DNA of 53,482 nt from Polaromonas sp. (lineage in GTDB: Bacteria > Pseudomonadota > Gammaproteobacteria > Burkholderiales > Burkholderiaceae). This document shows, piece by piece, positions 23,799 through 33,079 of the stretch. The position numbers were made by a program, and so were the translations under genes. The stretch is from NCBI GenBank assembly GCA_013823505.1, contig PNMH01000020.1, positions 1 through 53,482 of the forward strand. The letters run 5' to 3'. Numbering within the stretch: position 1 is the first letter of the stretch; each line of letters opens with the position of its first letter. The notes beneath the pieces are model-generated. The model worked only from the letters and a program-made list of their open reading frames with translations, did no database searches and was not told the origin of the DNA.

Positions 23799-25343
23799 TC
23801 AGTCGGCGGTGGGCACGCACTGCGCGCGCTCGTCATCGTCGAGCGGCTCCAGCCAGCCCAGCTGCTGTTCCAGCACCGCCACCGTGGCTTCGGACGCGTC
23901 AGCGCCGCGGGCCTGGCGTGCGCTGATGCGCTCGCGCAGCACGGCCAGCGGTGCTTCGGTAGCCAAGATGTGGAACGGGCAGTCCATGGTGCCCGCCAGC
24001 GCGGCGAAGGCCTCACGCTCGTGGCGGCGCAGGAAAGCCGCGTCCACCAGCACCGACCAACCGCCTTGCAACAGGTGCCGCGCGCGCTCTAGCAGGTGGC
24101 CATAGGTGTCGGTGTGCGCTTGCGGGCTGTACAAGCCGGTGTTCAGGCCCGAGCCGCTGGCCTGCATGGCGCTCAGGCCGTGCAGGCGTTTGCGCTCCAC
24201 GTCGGAGCGCAGGCGGATGGCGTGACCGGTGGTTTCGGCCTGCAACCAGCGGCTGGAGGCCCAGGTCTTGCCGCTGCCCGAGAGGCCGTGGGTGATGACG
24301 AGTTGCGGTGCGGGCGGCTGTGCGATGCGTTGGGCCAGTGCGGTGTAAGCACGCGCCTCGCTCAGTGAAGTGGCCACGTCGGCGCCCGTTTGCTGGCTGC
24401 GGATCAGCGCCACCTTGGCGCGCACCAGCGCGCGGTACACCGCGAAGAACGGCAACACATCGGGCGCGCCGGTGTCGCCGCTGGCGTCCAGCCAGTCGCT
24501 GAGCAGGCCATTGGCCAGGCCGGGCTTGCCGTGATCGAGCAGGTCCATCCAGGCGAAGGCCATGTCGCTGGCCACGTCGATCCAGCGCAGCGCGTCGTTG
24601 AACTCGATGCCGTCGAAGGGCACGACTTCGTTGCCGATCAGCACCAGGTTGGCCAGGTGCAGATCGCCATGACCTTCGCGCACGCGGCCGTCATTCAGGC
24701 GTTGTTCCAGCAGCGGAGCCAGCCGGTTGAAGCTCGTTTCGGTCCAGCGGATCAGTGCGTCGATGGGCGAGGCATCGTCGGCGCCGGTCGGCCCGCCGAG
24801 CAGGGTGTTGAGGTTGTCGCGCGCAAAGGCCAGCACGTCGCTGGCGTGTCCCCAGGGGCCATCGGGTGAGGCCACCGCGGCCTGGGTCTGAAACAAGGCC
24901 ATGCGCCGCGCGAGCGAGCCCAGGTGCTCGGGTGCCAGGGCGTCGCGATCGCACAGGTGGTCCAGCCGCTGGTCTTCGTTGAACCGGCGCATGTGCACCG
25001 CCCATTCGATGGCGAGGTCATCGTCTTGGCCTGGCGTGCCCCAGCGGGGCTGGTGGGCCGTACCGATGATGGGTAGCGCGTCCAGGTAGAGGTGCGTCGC
25101 CGGGTCGCTGGTCTCGAAGCGCCGGTTCAACCGCACCTCGGCCTGGCATGCCGCCCGGCGCAGGGCGAGCGTGCTGAAGTCCATGAACGGCAGGCGCAGC
25201 GGCTTTTTGATCTTCCAGGCGTCTTCACCCGCGAGCAACACCCAGGCGCCGTGCGTTTCCATCAGGTCCACACGCTGGTCCGGGTGCGGGTAGCGCGTGG
25301 GCTCCAGCAGGGCGTTGATGAGCGCGGGGGTTGAATGGGCCAT
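23799..25343 (-). CDS. fused aminoglycoside-phosphotransferase-like and P-loop kinase protein
   Basis: A 514-residue two-domain protein. The N-terminal part (to about 330) is an APH/choline-kinase-like fold with the Brenner motif EGHGDLHLANLVL and metal-binding FDGIEFNDALRWIDVASDMAF. The C-terminal part is an AAA_33-type P-loop kinase: Walker A GLSGSGKTWASSRWL near 345, then RSDVERKRLHGL and VDAAFLRRHERE. The fusion is a known architecture of unknown substrate; it likely phosphorylates a small molecule and is not evidence for antibiotic resistance. ATG 25343 gives the family N-terminus. Confidence 0.88.
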   Translation of the reverse strand: MAHSTPALINALLEPTRYPHPDQRVDLMETHGAWVLLAGEDAWKIKKPLRLPFMDFSTLALRRAACQAEVRLNRRFETSDPATHLYLDALPIIGTAHQPRWGTPGQDDDLAIEWAVHMRRFNEDQRLDHLCDRDALAPEHLGSLARRMALFQTQAAVASPDGPWGHASDVLAFARDNLNTLLGGPTGADDASPIDALIRWTETSFNRLAPLLEQRLNDGRVREGHGDLHLANLVLIGNEVVPFDGIEFNDALRWIDVASDMAFAWMDLLDHGKPGLANGLLSDWLDASGDTGAPDVLPFFAVYRALVRAKVALIRSQQTGADVATSLSEARAYTALAQRIAQPPAPQLVITHGLSGSGKTWASSRWLQAETTGHAIRLRSDVERKRLHGLSAMQASGSGLNTGLYSPQAHTDTYGHLLERARHLLQGGWSVLVDAAFLRRHEREAFAALAGTMDCPFHILATEAPLAVLRERISARQARGADASEATVAVLEQQLGWLEPLDDDERAQCVPTAD

Positions 25344-25408
25344 GGCCGGCCAGTGTAGGGCGCAGGCGGTGGCGGGAACCGCCGGACGCGGGCACACTCT
25401 TTGTCACC

Positions 25409-25726
25409 ATGAAGCTCCGATCTTTTGCCTTGGCATGGGCTGTGGCCGTGCCGTGCGTCGCAATGTCCGCCGACGTGGTCCGCTGGACCGACGACGCTGG
25501 TCGTGTGCACTACGGCGTCTTGTTCGATGTGCCGCAGCGCTACCTGAACCGCGTCGAACCCGCTGACGCCCCCTTGCCGCCAGGGACGACGGCTTGCGAG
25601 GCGCGCTGGCACCGCTATGCCGCCAGCGCCGCGTGTTTTGACCAGTACCGTTTGGTGCGCGGTGGCCTCAAGCCCGAGGCCTTTCAGCGCTGCATCGAAG
25701 TGCCGCAGCCCGAGCCGTGCCAGTGA
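25409..25726 (+). CDS. DUF4124 domain exported protein
   Basis: A 105-residue protein with a signal peptide (MKLRSFALAWAVAVPCVAMSA) and a short DUF4124 segment VVRWTDDAGRVHYGVLFDVP directly after it. The rest carries four Cys (ACEARW, ACFDQY, RCIEV, PCQ) that may form two disulfides. Function unknown; periplasmic location is inferred. It is divergent from the phosphotransferase fusion gene by 65 bases and convergent with argH. Confidence 0.82.
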   Translation: MKLRSFALAWAVAVPCVAMSADVVRWTDDAGRVHYGVLFDVPQRYLNRVEPADAPLPPGTTACEARWHRYAASAACFDQYRLVRGGLKPEAFQRCIEVPQPEPCQ

Positions 25727-25735
25727 AGCCGGCCC

Positions 25736-27187
25736 TCAGGCCAGTCGGGCGCGGTGGCGTGCGATCTGGTGCAGCACCTGCGCCGGCGCGGTGCCACCCA
25801 GCGTGTTGCGGGCGTTGAGTGAGCCGCGCAAGCTGAGGCATTCGTACACGTCCTTTTGAATCGAGGCGTTGAAACCCTGCAGCACCGCCAGCGGCAGCTC
25901 GGACAGATCGCAGTTGTGCGACACCGCGGCCTTGACCGCATGGGCCACCGTTTCGTGCGCGTCGCGAAACGGCAGGCCCTTCTTCACCAGGTAGTCGGCC
26001 AGGTCGGTGGCGGTGGCGTAGCCTTTTTTGGCCGCTTTCTCCATCGCCACGGCGTTGACCGTGATGCCACCTTCCTTGACGCCGGTGGCCGGGTTCAGCT
26101 GGCCGCCCACCATCTCCACGAAGATGCGCAGCGTGTCCTTGAGCGTGTCCACGGTGTCGAACAGCGGCTCCTTGTCTTCCTGGTTGTCCTTGTTGTAGGC
26201 CAGCGGCTGGCCCTTCATCAGCGTGATCAGGCCCATGAGGTGGCCGACGACGCGGCCGGTCTTGCCGCGCGCGAGTTCGGGCACGTCGGGGTTTTTCTTC
26301 TGCGGCATGATCGACGAGCCGGTGGTGAAGCGGTCGGCGATCTTCACGAAGCCGAAGTTCTGGCTCATCCACAAAATCAGCTCTTCGCTGAAGCGGCTGA
26401 TGTGCACCATGCACAGCGAAGCGGCGGCGGTGAATTCAATCGCGAAGTCTCGGTCGCTCACGCCGTCCAGGCTGTTCTGGCACACCTGCGGCTCACCACG
26501 TTCGTCCACCATCCCCAGGCTGCGCGCCACGCGCTCGCGGTCCAGCGGGTAGGTGGTGCCGGCCAGTGCGGCGCTGCCCAGCGGCAGGCGGTTGGTGCGG
26601 CGGCGCACGTCGACCATGCGCTCGGCATCGCGCGAAAACATCTCCACATAGGCCAGCAGGTGGTGCGCGAAGCTCACGGGTTGTGCCACCTGCAGATGGG
26701 TGAAGCCCGGCAGGATCACCTCCACGTTCTTCTCGGCCACATCCACCAGCGCGCCTTGCAGTTCGCCCAGCAGCGGAATGATGAGGTCGATCTCGCTGCG
26801 CAACCACAGGCGCACATCGGTGGCCACCTGGTCGTTGCGGCTGCGCCCCGTGTGCAGGCGCTTGCCGGCGTCGCCCACCAGCTGGGTGAGGCGGGCCTCG
26901 ATGTTGAGGTGCACGTCTTCGAGGTCAAGCTTCCACTCGAAGTTGCCGGCCTCGATCTCGGACGTGATCTGCGCCATGCCTTGCTGGATGGAGGCCAGGT
27001 CGGCCGCGCCGATGATGCCTTGCGCGGCCAGCATCTCGGCGTGTGCGAGGCTGCCGGTGATGTCGGCTTGCCAGAGGCGTTTGTCGAAGAAGACGCTGGC
27101 GGTGTAGCGCTTGACCAACTCGCTCATGGGCTCCGAGAATAGGGCGGACCAGGCTTCGGATTTCTTGTCGAGTTGGTTGGTGGACAT
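25736..27187 (-). CDS. argH: argininosuccinate lyase
   Basis: Last step of arginine synthesis: argininosuccinate to arginine plus fumarate. The 483-residue length and the fumarase/aspartase-superfamily signature [12 protein letters not shown] are clear, as are [19 protein letters not shown] and [20 protein letters not shown] with catalytic His. The start [13 protein letters not shown] at 27187 fits the family. It is divergent from the algZ-algR pair, the order seen in many beta- and gammaproteobacteria. Confidence 0.97.
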   Translation of the reverse strand: MSTNQLDKKSEAWSALFSEPMSELVKRYTASVFFDKRLWQADITGSLAHAEMLAAQGIIGAADLASIQQGMAQITSEIEAGNFEWKLDLEDVHLNIEARLTQLVGDAGKRLHTGRSRNDQVATDVRLWLRSEIDLIIPLLGELQGALVDVAEKNVEVILPGFTHLQVAQPVSFAHHLLAYVEMFSRDAERMVDVRRRTNRLPLGSAALAGTTYPLDRERVARSLGMVDERGEPQVCQNSLDGVSDRDFAIEFTAAASLCMVHISRFSEELILWMSQNFGFVKIADRFTTGSSIMPQKKNPDVPELARGKTGRVVGHLMGLITLMKGQPLAYNKDNQEDKEPLFDTVDTLKDTLRIFVEMVGGQLNPATGVKEGGITVNAVAMEKAAKKGYATATDLADYLVKKGLPFRDAHETVAHAVKAAVSHNCDLSELPLAVLQGFNASIQKDVYECLSLRGSLNARNTLGGTAPAQVLHQIARHRARLA

Positions 27188-27358
27188 GGTGTTGCCAGCG
27201 GCTTTGGAGAGAAATGAGGGAGCGGAAGACCGCAGAACAGGGGGCGACAACGGGGGGCTGGTGGATCTTTCGATCAAGTCGCCGTGTACTTTCGTGGCGC
27301 CGGGCCCGGACCCGCGCACAATCCCACGTCAAACGACCCGAGCATTGATGCACGCCCC

Positions 27359-28420
27359 ATGAAAGACTCCCGAATTTTATCGACCTTCCAGGATCTGCCC
27401 AGCACCCTGGGCACGCAGTCGCTGGAAGAGATGCCCGAGCACGTGCGCGCGCGAGACCGCGTGTTCGACACCTGCCAGGTCGGCGTGGTGCTGCGCGCCG
27501 TGCTGTTTGTACAGGCCATCGTGGCGGTGGCCGCCATCTTCGGCGCGGCCAACCCGGTGGGCTGGATCACCCAGATGGCCGTGCTCACCGGCGCCGCCTT
27601 GCCGGGTGTGCTGGCCTGGCTGCTGTGTGTCTGCGCGCTCAAGCGCAAGCTCGGGCGCATGGAAGTGCAGGCCCAGTGGGCCTGCGGTGTGGGCCTGGGC
27701 GTGCTGGCGGGTCTGTACGGTTGCGGCCTGCTGGTGCTCATGGGGCTGGCGAATCCTGCGCCCTGGGTGGCCAGCGGCGCCTCGGGTGCGCTGGTGGCGG
27801 CGGTCTTGGTGGGTGCACTGGTGTGGCGTGCCAAGGCCCGCATGCCCGCGGGCACCACGGCGCGCCTGGCCGAGCTGCAGGCGCGCATCCGTCCGCACTT
27901 TCTGTTCAACACGCTCAACAGCGCCATTGCGCTCGTGCGCGAGGAGCCCGCCAAGGCCGAAAACCTGCTGGAAGACCTGAGCGAGCTGTTCCGCCATGCC
28001 CTGGCCGATGCCCAGGAGGCCGTGCCCTTGTGGCAGGAGCTCGAGCTGGCGGAGCACTACCTGGCCATCGAACAGGTGCGGTTTGGCGACCGGCTCAAGG
28101 TGGAGTGGAGCGTGGACGACTCGGCATCCAAGGCCAAACTGCCGCCCCTGATCCTGCAGCCGCTGGTGGAGAATGCGGTGAAGCACGGTGTGGAGCCCAG
28201 CCCCTCGGGCGCCGTGGTGCGCATCAGCACCCAGCGGCGTGGCAGTCTGGTGGTGATCAAGGTGACCAACACGGTGCCGGCGGGCAGCGGACGGCGCGGC
28301 AACGGCCTGGCGCTGGACAATGTCAGGCAGCGCCTGGCGCTGCTGCACGATGTGCAGGGGCGCTTCCAGAGCGCTCTGGTCAACGGGGTGTTTCAGGTGC
28401 GACTTGAAATACCGGTATAA
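27359..28420 (+). CDS. algZ: LytS/AlgZ-type sensor histidine kinase
   Basis: A 353-residue inner-membrane kinase. Four membrane segments lie between about residues 41 and 155. The His_kinase domain has the phosphoacceptor in RIRPHFLFNTLNSAIAL (His180), and the ATP-binding N box is LILQPLVENAVKHGVEP, followed by GNGLALDNVRQRLALL. It lacks the second Cys/His features of a classical HisKA kinase, as in AlgZ/FimS. It should phosphorylate the LytTR regulator encoded 36 bases downstream. Symbol given from synteny with argH; the controlled process is not visible here. Confidence 0.88.
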   Translation: MKDSRILSTFQDLPSTLGTQSLEEMPEHVRARDRVFDTCQVGVVLRAVLFVQAIVAVAAIFGAANPVGWITQMAVLTGAALPGVLAWLLCVCALKRKLGRMEVQAQWACGVGLGVLAGLYGCGLLVLMGLANPAPWVASGASGALVAAVLVGALVWRAKARMPAGTTARLAELQARIRPHFLFNTLNSAIALVREEPAKAENLLEDLSELFRHALADAQEAVPLWQELELAEHYLAIEQVRFGDRLKVEWSVDDSASKAKLPPLILQPLVENAVKHGVEPSPSGAVVRISTQRRGSLVVIKVTNTVPAGSGRRGNGLALDNVRQRLALLHDVQGRFQSALVNGVFQVRLEIPV

Positions 28421-28456
28421 GCGGGTAATTGAACCGGTCTGGCTTTGGAGCGTGAC

Positions 28457-29191
28457 ATGACACTGAAGGTACTGATCGTTGACGATGAATTGCTGGCCCG
28501 CTCGCGGCTGCGAACGCTGCTGAGCGAATGCAGCGAGCCGCGCGTGGACGTGGTGGGCGAAGCGGGGAACGCGGTGCAGGCGATGGAGCAGATCCAGCGC
28601 ACAGGTTGTGACCTGGTGCTGCTGGACATCCACATGCCCGGTGTGGACGGTATGGCCCTGGCCAAGACCCTGCGCGAGCTGGCGGCGCCACCCGCCGTGG
28701 TGTTCATCACCGCCTACGCGGAGCACGCGGTGCAGGCTTTTGAGCTGGAGGCCGTGGACTACCTCACCAAGCCGGTGCGCCGCGAACGCCTGCAGCAGGC
28801 CTTGCAGAAGGTGCAGCGCCTGCGCGCTGAGGCTGCGGTGGATGTGGGTTTGCCCGAAAGCCTGATCATCCAGGAGCGCGGCCGCAGCGAACGCGTGGCC
28901 CTGGCCGACGTGATTTACCTCAAGGCCGAGCTGAAATACATCACCGTGCGCACGGCCGACAAGGAACACATCTTTGACGGTGCGCTGAGCGATCTCGAAC
29001 AGCGCTACGCCCACCTGTTCGTGCGCGTGCACCGCAACGCGCTGGTGTCGCGCCGCGCCGTGCGCGCGGTGGAGAAGCACAACGATCCGGTCGAGGGTGA
29101 AGGCTGGACGGTGCGGCTCGATGGCGTCGAGGAACGCCTGGCCGTCTCGCGCCGCCAGCTCGCGGCCGTGCGCGAGGCGCTGGTCGGCTGA
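28457..29191 (+). CDS. algR: LytTR family response regulator
   Basis: A 244-residue regulator: receiver domain with Asp9-Asp10 pocket, phosphoacceptor Asp57 (LVLLDIHMPG) and Lys in YLTKPV; then a LytTR DNA-binding domain from about residue 140 (LIIQERGRSERVALADVIYLKAELKYITVRT ... FVRVHRNALVSRRAVRAVE). GGAG lies 6 bases before ATG 28457. In many relatives hemC follows this pair; here the next gene is on the other strand, so the synteny is broken at 29192. Confidence 0.92.
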   Translation: MTLKVLIVDDELLARSRLRTLLSECSEPRVDVVGEAGNAVQAMEQIQRTGCDLVLLDIHMPGVDGMALAKTLRELAAPPAVVFITAYAEHAVQAFELEAVDYLTKPVRRERLQQALQKVQRLRAEAAVDVGLPESLIIQERGRSERVALADVIYLKAELKYITVRTADKEHIFDGALSDLEQRYAHLFVRVHRNALVSRRAVRAVEKHNDPVEGEGWTVRLDGVEERLAVSRRQLAAVREALVG

Positions 29192-29209
29192 TCTGTCGGC
29201 GCTGCCCCG

Positions 29210-29704
29210 TCACACGCGCATGTGACGCTGCAGCACCTCGGACCAGGCCGCGAGTTTTCGGTCAAAGCTCCAGCTCGCATTGGCCGGGCTGGTAGACGGC
29301 AATTTGTAGACCGGCACACCGAGTTTCTCCGTGTGCCGCGCATGGCGGAAGCTTTCTCCGCCGTTGTGCGCGATGGCTTCAAGCCGCGGACATGAGCGCT
29401 TCACCCACTCAAAATCGTTGACCTCGGCGTTGCGGATGTTCGCGTCCAGGCTGCCTTCGCGCTCACAGGCACCGTACACGTCCCACACGCCCAGTCTGTG
29501 ATCGAGCAAGGCGGCCACGCGTTCGGGGTAGGTCAGGGACGGCAGGGGCAGTTGCCACAGCGTACCCAGGATCTTCCAGAAGTGGTTTTGCGGATGGCCG
29601 TAGTACTGCTGCGCGCGCAGCGAGGCCACGCCCGGAAAGCTGCCCAGCACCAGCAGGCGTGTGTTCGCGTCCAGCACCGGCGCCAGGCCCAGCAGCCGGC
29701 TCAT
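29210..29704 (-). CDS. DNA-deoxyinosine (hypoxanthine) glycosylase, UDG superfamily
   Basis: A 164-residue repair enzyme. The motif LLVLGSFPGVASLRAQQYYGHPQNHFWKILG is that of the hypoxanthine-DNA glycosylase group (TIGR04274) within the uracil-DNA glycosylase superfamily, and VYKLPSTSPANA is its C-terminal motif. It removes deaminated purines from DNA. Its ATG overlaps the stop of the tatD-like gene (ATGA), so they are coupled; TatD proteins are also linked to DNA repair. Confidence 0.88.
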   Translation of the reverse strand: MSRLLGLAPVLDANTRLLVLGSFPGVASLRAQQYYGHPQNHFWKILGTLWQLPLPSLTYPERVAALLDHRLGVWDVYGACEREGSLDANIRNAEVNDFEWVKRSCPRLEAIAHNGGESFRHARHTEKLGVPVYKLPSTSPANASWSFDRKLAAWSEVLQRHMRV

Positions 29705-30546
29705 GGCGCAGCCAGCAGGGCCGCCAGTCGGGGCAGGGCGGCCAAGGCGTTGGCGGTGGTGGCCCCCATCAGCGCGTCCACGGGCAGGCTTCGCAGCTCT
29801 GCCACCACCGCACCGATGCGCGGCAACTCGGCCGGGCTGTTGACGCCTTGCGCCTGTCCGGTTGCACGCTGGGCTGCGGTGGCGTAGAGCCAGTGCGGTG
29901 GGATGTCGGGCGCGTCGGTCTCCAGCACCAACGCAGACAGCGGCAACTCGGCCGCCAGACGGCGCAATTGCCGCGCGGGCTCGAAGGTGGCCGCGCCACC
30001 AAAGCCCAGCTTGAATCCCAGCCCCAGAAAGGCTTGGGCTTGCTGCTCGCTGCCGTTGAACGCGTGCGCGATGCCGCCGCCCGTGGGCAGCTCGCGCAGG
30101 TGCTTGAGTAAATGGTCGGCGCTGCGCCGAACGTGCACGATCACCGGCAAGGCGTGTTTGCGCGCCAGCCGAAGCTGCGCCCGGTAGAAGAAGGCTTGGC
30201 GCTCGCGCATCTCGGGTGTGCACAGCGCGGGCACAAAGAAGTCGAGCCCGATCTCGCCCACGGCCACCAGACGGGGGTCGGCCCGATGTTCGGTGAGCGC
30301 GGCATCCAGCACGTCCAGGTCGGTGTCTTGCGCTTGAGGGATGTACAGCGGGTGGATACCCAGCGCATAGGCGTCCTGCGTGCGGTGCGCGAGCTGGCGC
30401 ACGGTGTCGAAGTTGGCGCGTTCCACCGCCGGGATCACGCACAGGCCCACGCCCAGCGCGGCTGCGCGTTCGCGCAGGCTCAGCGCGAGTGCGTGGTCGG
30501 CGCCGAATTCGGGCGCGTCCAGATGGCAGTGAGAGTCGATCCACAT
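29701..30546 (-). CDS. TatD family metal-dependent hydrolase
   Basis: A 281-residue TIM-barrel hydrolase, probably a 3'-5' DNase/RNase. Metal ligands are in MWIDSHCHLDAPEF (His6, His8), VGEIGLDFF, PVIVHVRRSADH and LVLETDAPD. An alternative ATG at 30564 adds six residues; the family usually starts at MWIDSH, so 30546 is chosen. Neither start has a good ribosome site. It overlaps the DNA glycosylase gene by 4 bases and is divergent from the META-domain gene. Confidence 0.9.
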   Translation of the reverse strand: MWIDSHCHLDAPEFGADHALALSLRERAAALGVGLCVIPAVERANFDTVRQLAHRTQDAYALGIHPLYIPQAQDTDLDVLDAALTEHRADPRLVAVGEIGLDFFVPALCTPEMRERQAFFYRAQLRLARKHALPVIVHVRRSADHLLKHLRELPTGGGIAHAFNGSEQQAQAFLGLGFKLGFGGAATFEPARQLRRLAAELPLSALVLETDAPDIPPHWLYATAAQRATGQAQGVNSPAELPRIGAVVAELRSLPVDALMGATTANALAALPRLAALLAAP

Positions 30547-30614
30547 GGCGGTATAACGGGCCATTGTGCCGACAAGCCCGAACGAGGGTCGGCCCCACCA
30601 CCCAAGGACACACC

Positions 30615-31031
30615 ATGCCCCGCCTTTCCTGGTTCGCCGTACCCCTGTTGTTGTCGCTCACCGCCTGCGCGCTGCCGGGTGCGCCCGGCGCTGCGCCGCT
30701 GGTGGGCAGCGAGTGGCGGCTGGAAGACCTGGGTGGGCGCGGCGTGCTCGACCGCGTGCAGGCCACGCTGGCCTTTCCTGAGGCCGGGCGGGTGGCGGGC
30801 AACAGCTCGTGCAATCGCTTTTTTGGCTCCTACACGCTGATGCAGGACCGCATCGCACTCGGGCAGCTGGCTGGCACGCGCATGGCGTGTGCGCCTGCGG
30901 TGGACGAGCAGGAGACGCGCTATCTGGACGCGCTGCAAAAGGCGCAGCGGCTGGAGGTGCGCGGCACGACGATGCTGATGCATGTGCAGGGGCTGGAGAA
31001 GCCCCTGCGTTTCGTGCGCACCAAACCATGA
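30615..31031 (+). CDS. META/HslJ domain lipoprotein
   Basis: A 138-residue lipoprotein. The signal peptide ends in the lipobox LTAC with lipidation at Cys18. The META domain runs from GSEWRLEDLGG through GRVAGNSSCNRFFGSYTLMQDRIALGQLAGTRMACAP to the C-terminus; HslJ of E. coli has the same fold and affects novobiocin resistance. No retention signal conflict is visible after the Cys (Ala-Leu), so sorting to the outer membrane by Lol is expected. A family B repeat follows its stop codon, and the Lol genes are convergent. Confidence 0.88.
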   Translation: MPRLSWFAVPLLLSLTACALPGAPGAAPLVGSEWRLEDLGGRGVLDRVQATLAFPEAGRVAGNSSCNRFFGSYTLMQDRIALGQLAGTRMACAPAVDEQETRYLDALQKAQRLEVRGTTMLMHVQGLEKPLRFVRTKP

Positions 31032-31034
31032 GCC

Positions 31035-31114
31035 TCCACGCTCCGTCGCTGCGCGGGTCGCTGCCCCCCGAGGGGGCTGATCCGCCTTGGGAGCGGCCCG
31101 GCGGCGGATCGCCT
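31035..31114 (+). repeat. GC-rich repeat family B, copy 2
   Basis: Starts 4 bases after the META gene stop. Order: CTCCACGCTCCGTCGCTGCG, palindrome GCCCCCCGAGGGGGC (31063-31077), then stem GATCCGCC / GGCGGATC (31079-31086 with 31103-31110) around a loop containing GCGGCCCGGC. It fills the space to the convergent lolD gene and probably acts as a bidirectional terminator. Confidence 0.8.
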
Positions 31115-31788
31115 TAGGTCAGCACCCCGGTCGTCAACCGCAAGACGCGGTTGCATCGCGCCGCCAAGGTCTCGTCGTGCGTGACGACGATGAAGGCCGT
31201 GCCCTGATCGCGCGCCAGTTCCAGCATGAGCTGGAACACCCCCTCGGCGGTGTTGCGGTCCAGGTTGCCGGTGGGCTCGTCGGCCAGCACGCACGCGGGC
31301 TGCGTCACCAGCGCACGCGCAATCGCCACGCGCTGGCGCTCGCCGCCCGAGAGCTCGGCTGGCCGGTGGCCGAGGCGCTCGGCCAGGCCCACGCGGGTGA
31401 GGATCTTGCGGGCTTGCTCTGCAGCCTCGCTGCGCGGCATGCGGCGGATCCACAGTGGCATGGCCACGTTGTCGCGCGCGCTGAACTCGGGCAGCAGGTG
31501 GTGGAACTGGTAAACGAACCCGAGGTGCTGGTTGCGCAGCACGCCTTGCTGCGTGGCGCTCAGGCCCGACATCGTCTGGCCCATGAGCTGCACGCTGCCA
31601 TTGGTGGGCGCGTCCAGCCCGCCGAGCAGGTGCAGCAAGGTGCTCTTGCCCGAGCCCGAAGCCCCGACGATCGCCACAGTTTCGCCCTTGCGCACAGTGA
31701 GGTCCACGCCGGTGAGCACGGTGACGTCGAGCCGGCCTTCGGTGAAGCGTTTGGTGAGGCCTGCGGCCTGGAGAACGATTTCACTCAT
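31114..31788 (-). CDS. lolD: lipoprotein-releasing ABC transporter ATPase LolD
   Basis: A 224-residue ATPase that powers release of outer-membrane lipoproteins from the inner membrane to LolA. Walker [10 protein letters not shown] is at 42-50, the Q loop [12 protein letters not shown], the signature [15 protein letters not shown] and the Walker [12 protein letters not shown]. Length and the [15 protein letters not shown] segment fit LolD better than MacB or FtsE. Its ATG overlaps the end of the lolC gene by 8 bases. Confidence 0.95.
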   Translation of the reverse strand: MSEIVLQAAGLTKRFTEGRLDVTVLTGVDLTVRKGETVAIVGASGSGKSTLLHLLGGLDAPTNGSVQLMGQTMSGLSATQQGVLRNQHLGFVYQFHHLLPEFSARDNVAMPLWIRRMPRSEAAEQARKILTRVGLAERLGHRPAELSGGERQRVAIARALVTQPACVLADEPTGNLDRNTAEGVFQLMLELARDQGTAFIVVTHDETLAARCNRVLRLTTGVLT

Positions 31789-33037
31789 AGCGGAGGGCTT
31801 CGGCAGGGTTGACGCGGCTTGCGCGCCAGCTCGGGTAGATGGTGGCCAGGAAGGAAAGCACCAGCGAGATCACCGCCACCGGCAGGATGTCGGCCTGTTG
31901 CGGGTCGCTGGGCATGCGGCTGATGAGGTAGATGTCCTGCGGCAGGAAGCTCGCGCCCAGCAGGCGCTCCAGTGCGGGCACGAGGGTGTCGATGTTGAAG
32001 GCCACGCCCAGGCCCAGCAGCAGACCGGCGCCGGTGCCGATGATCCCGACCATGGCGCCCTGCACCATGAACACACCCATGATGCTTTGCGGGCTCGCGC
32101 CCAGCGTGCGCAGGATGGCGATGTCGGCGCGCTTGTCGGTCACCGTCATCACCAGCGTCGACACGAGGTTGAACGCCGCCACCGCCACGATGAGCGTGAG
32201 GATGATGAACATCATGCGTTTTTCGAGCTGCACCGCGGCGAACCAGGTGCGGTTCTGGCGCGTCCAGTCCCGCACCAGCAGGCCAGGGTCAAGGTCGGCG
32301 GCGATGGACACGGCCACCTCGCGCGCGGCATGCAGGTCCTTGATCTTCACGCGCACGCCGGTGGGGCCTTCCACGCGGAAGATGCGCGCCGCGTCTTCCT
32401 GGTGCAGCAGGGCCAGCGCCGAGTCGTATTCGTAGTGGCCCGAATCAAACGTGCCCACCACCGTCATCTGGCGGATGCGCGGCACCACACCGGCCGGGGT
32501 CACTTGTCCGCTGGGTGCGATCAGCGTGACGCTGTCCCCCGCGATCACACCCAGGCTGCGCGCGAGTTCACCACCCAGGATCACGCCGAACTCACCGGGC
32601 ACCAGGCGCGGCAGCACGGTGTCGGCCAGCTGGGCCGCGAGGTCTGTCACCTTGGGCTCGAGCGCTGGATCGATACCGCGCACCAGCGCGCCCTTCATGT
32701 CTTCGCCGCGCGCAATCAGCGCCTGTGCGCCCACGAAAGGCGCGGCGCCGAGCACCTCGGGGTGGCGTTCGATCTTCGCCAGCGTGTCGGCCAGGTTGGG
32801 GATGGCCTGCCCACCGGGCTCGAACACCTCGATGTGCGAGAGCACACCGAGCATGCGGTCGCGCACTTCCTTCTGGAAGCCGTTCATGACCGAGAGCACG
32901 ATGATCAGCGCGGCCACGCCCAGCGCAATGCCCAGCATGGACACACCCGAGATGAAGGAGATGAAGCCGTTGCGCCGGGTGGCGCGGCCAGCGCGTGTGT
33001 AGCGCCAGCCCAGAATGAGTTCGTAGGGAGTTTGCAT
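31781..33037 (-). CDS. lolC: lipoprotein-releasing ABC transporter permease (LolC/LolE family)
   Basis: A 418-residue inner-membrane permease. The first membrane segment follows the family opening [50 protein letters not shown]; a large periplasmic domain (about 50-275) is followed by three membrane segments, the first being [23 protein letters not shown]. The end [16 protein letters not shown] is typical. Only one permease gene is present, so it may form a homodimer (LolF-like) or pair with a LolE encoded elsewhere. It overlaps lolD by 8 bases. Confidence 0.94.
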   Translation of the reverse strand: MQTPYELILGWRYTRAGRATRRNGFISFISGVSMLGIALGVAALIIVLSVMNGFQKEVRDRMLGVLSHIEVFEPGGQAIPNLADTLAKIERHPEVLGAAPFVGAQALIARGEDMKGALVRGIDPALEPKVTDLAAQLADTVLPRLVPGEFGVILGGELARSLGVIAGDSVTLIAPSGQVTPAGVVPRIRQMTVVGTFDSGHYEYDSALALLHQEDAARIFRVEGPTGVRVKIKDLHAAREVAVSIAADLDPGLLVRDWTRQNRTWFAAVQLEKRMMFIILTLIVAVAAFNLVSTLVMTVTDKRADIAILRTLGASPQSIMGVFMVQGAMVGIIGTGAGLLLGLGVAFNIDTLVPALERLLGASFLPQDIYLISRMPSDPQQADILPVAVISLVLSFLATIYPSWRASRVNPAEALRYE

Positions 33038-33079
33038 GTGAGGTCCAGCGGGCATTGTGGCATCCCCGACAATCGCGTC

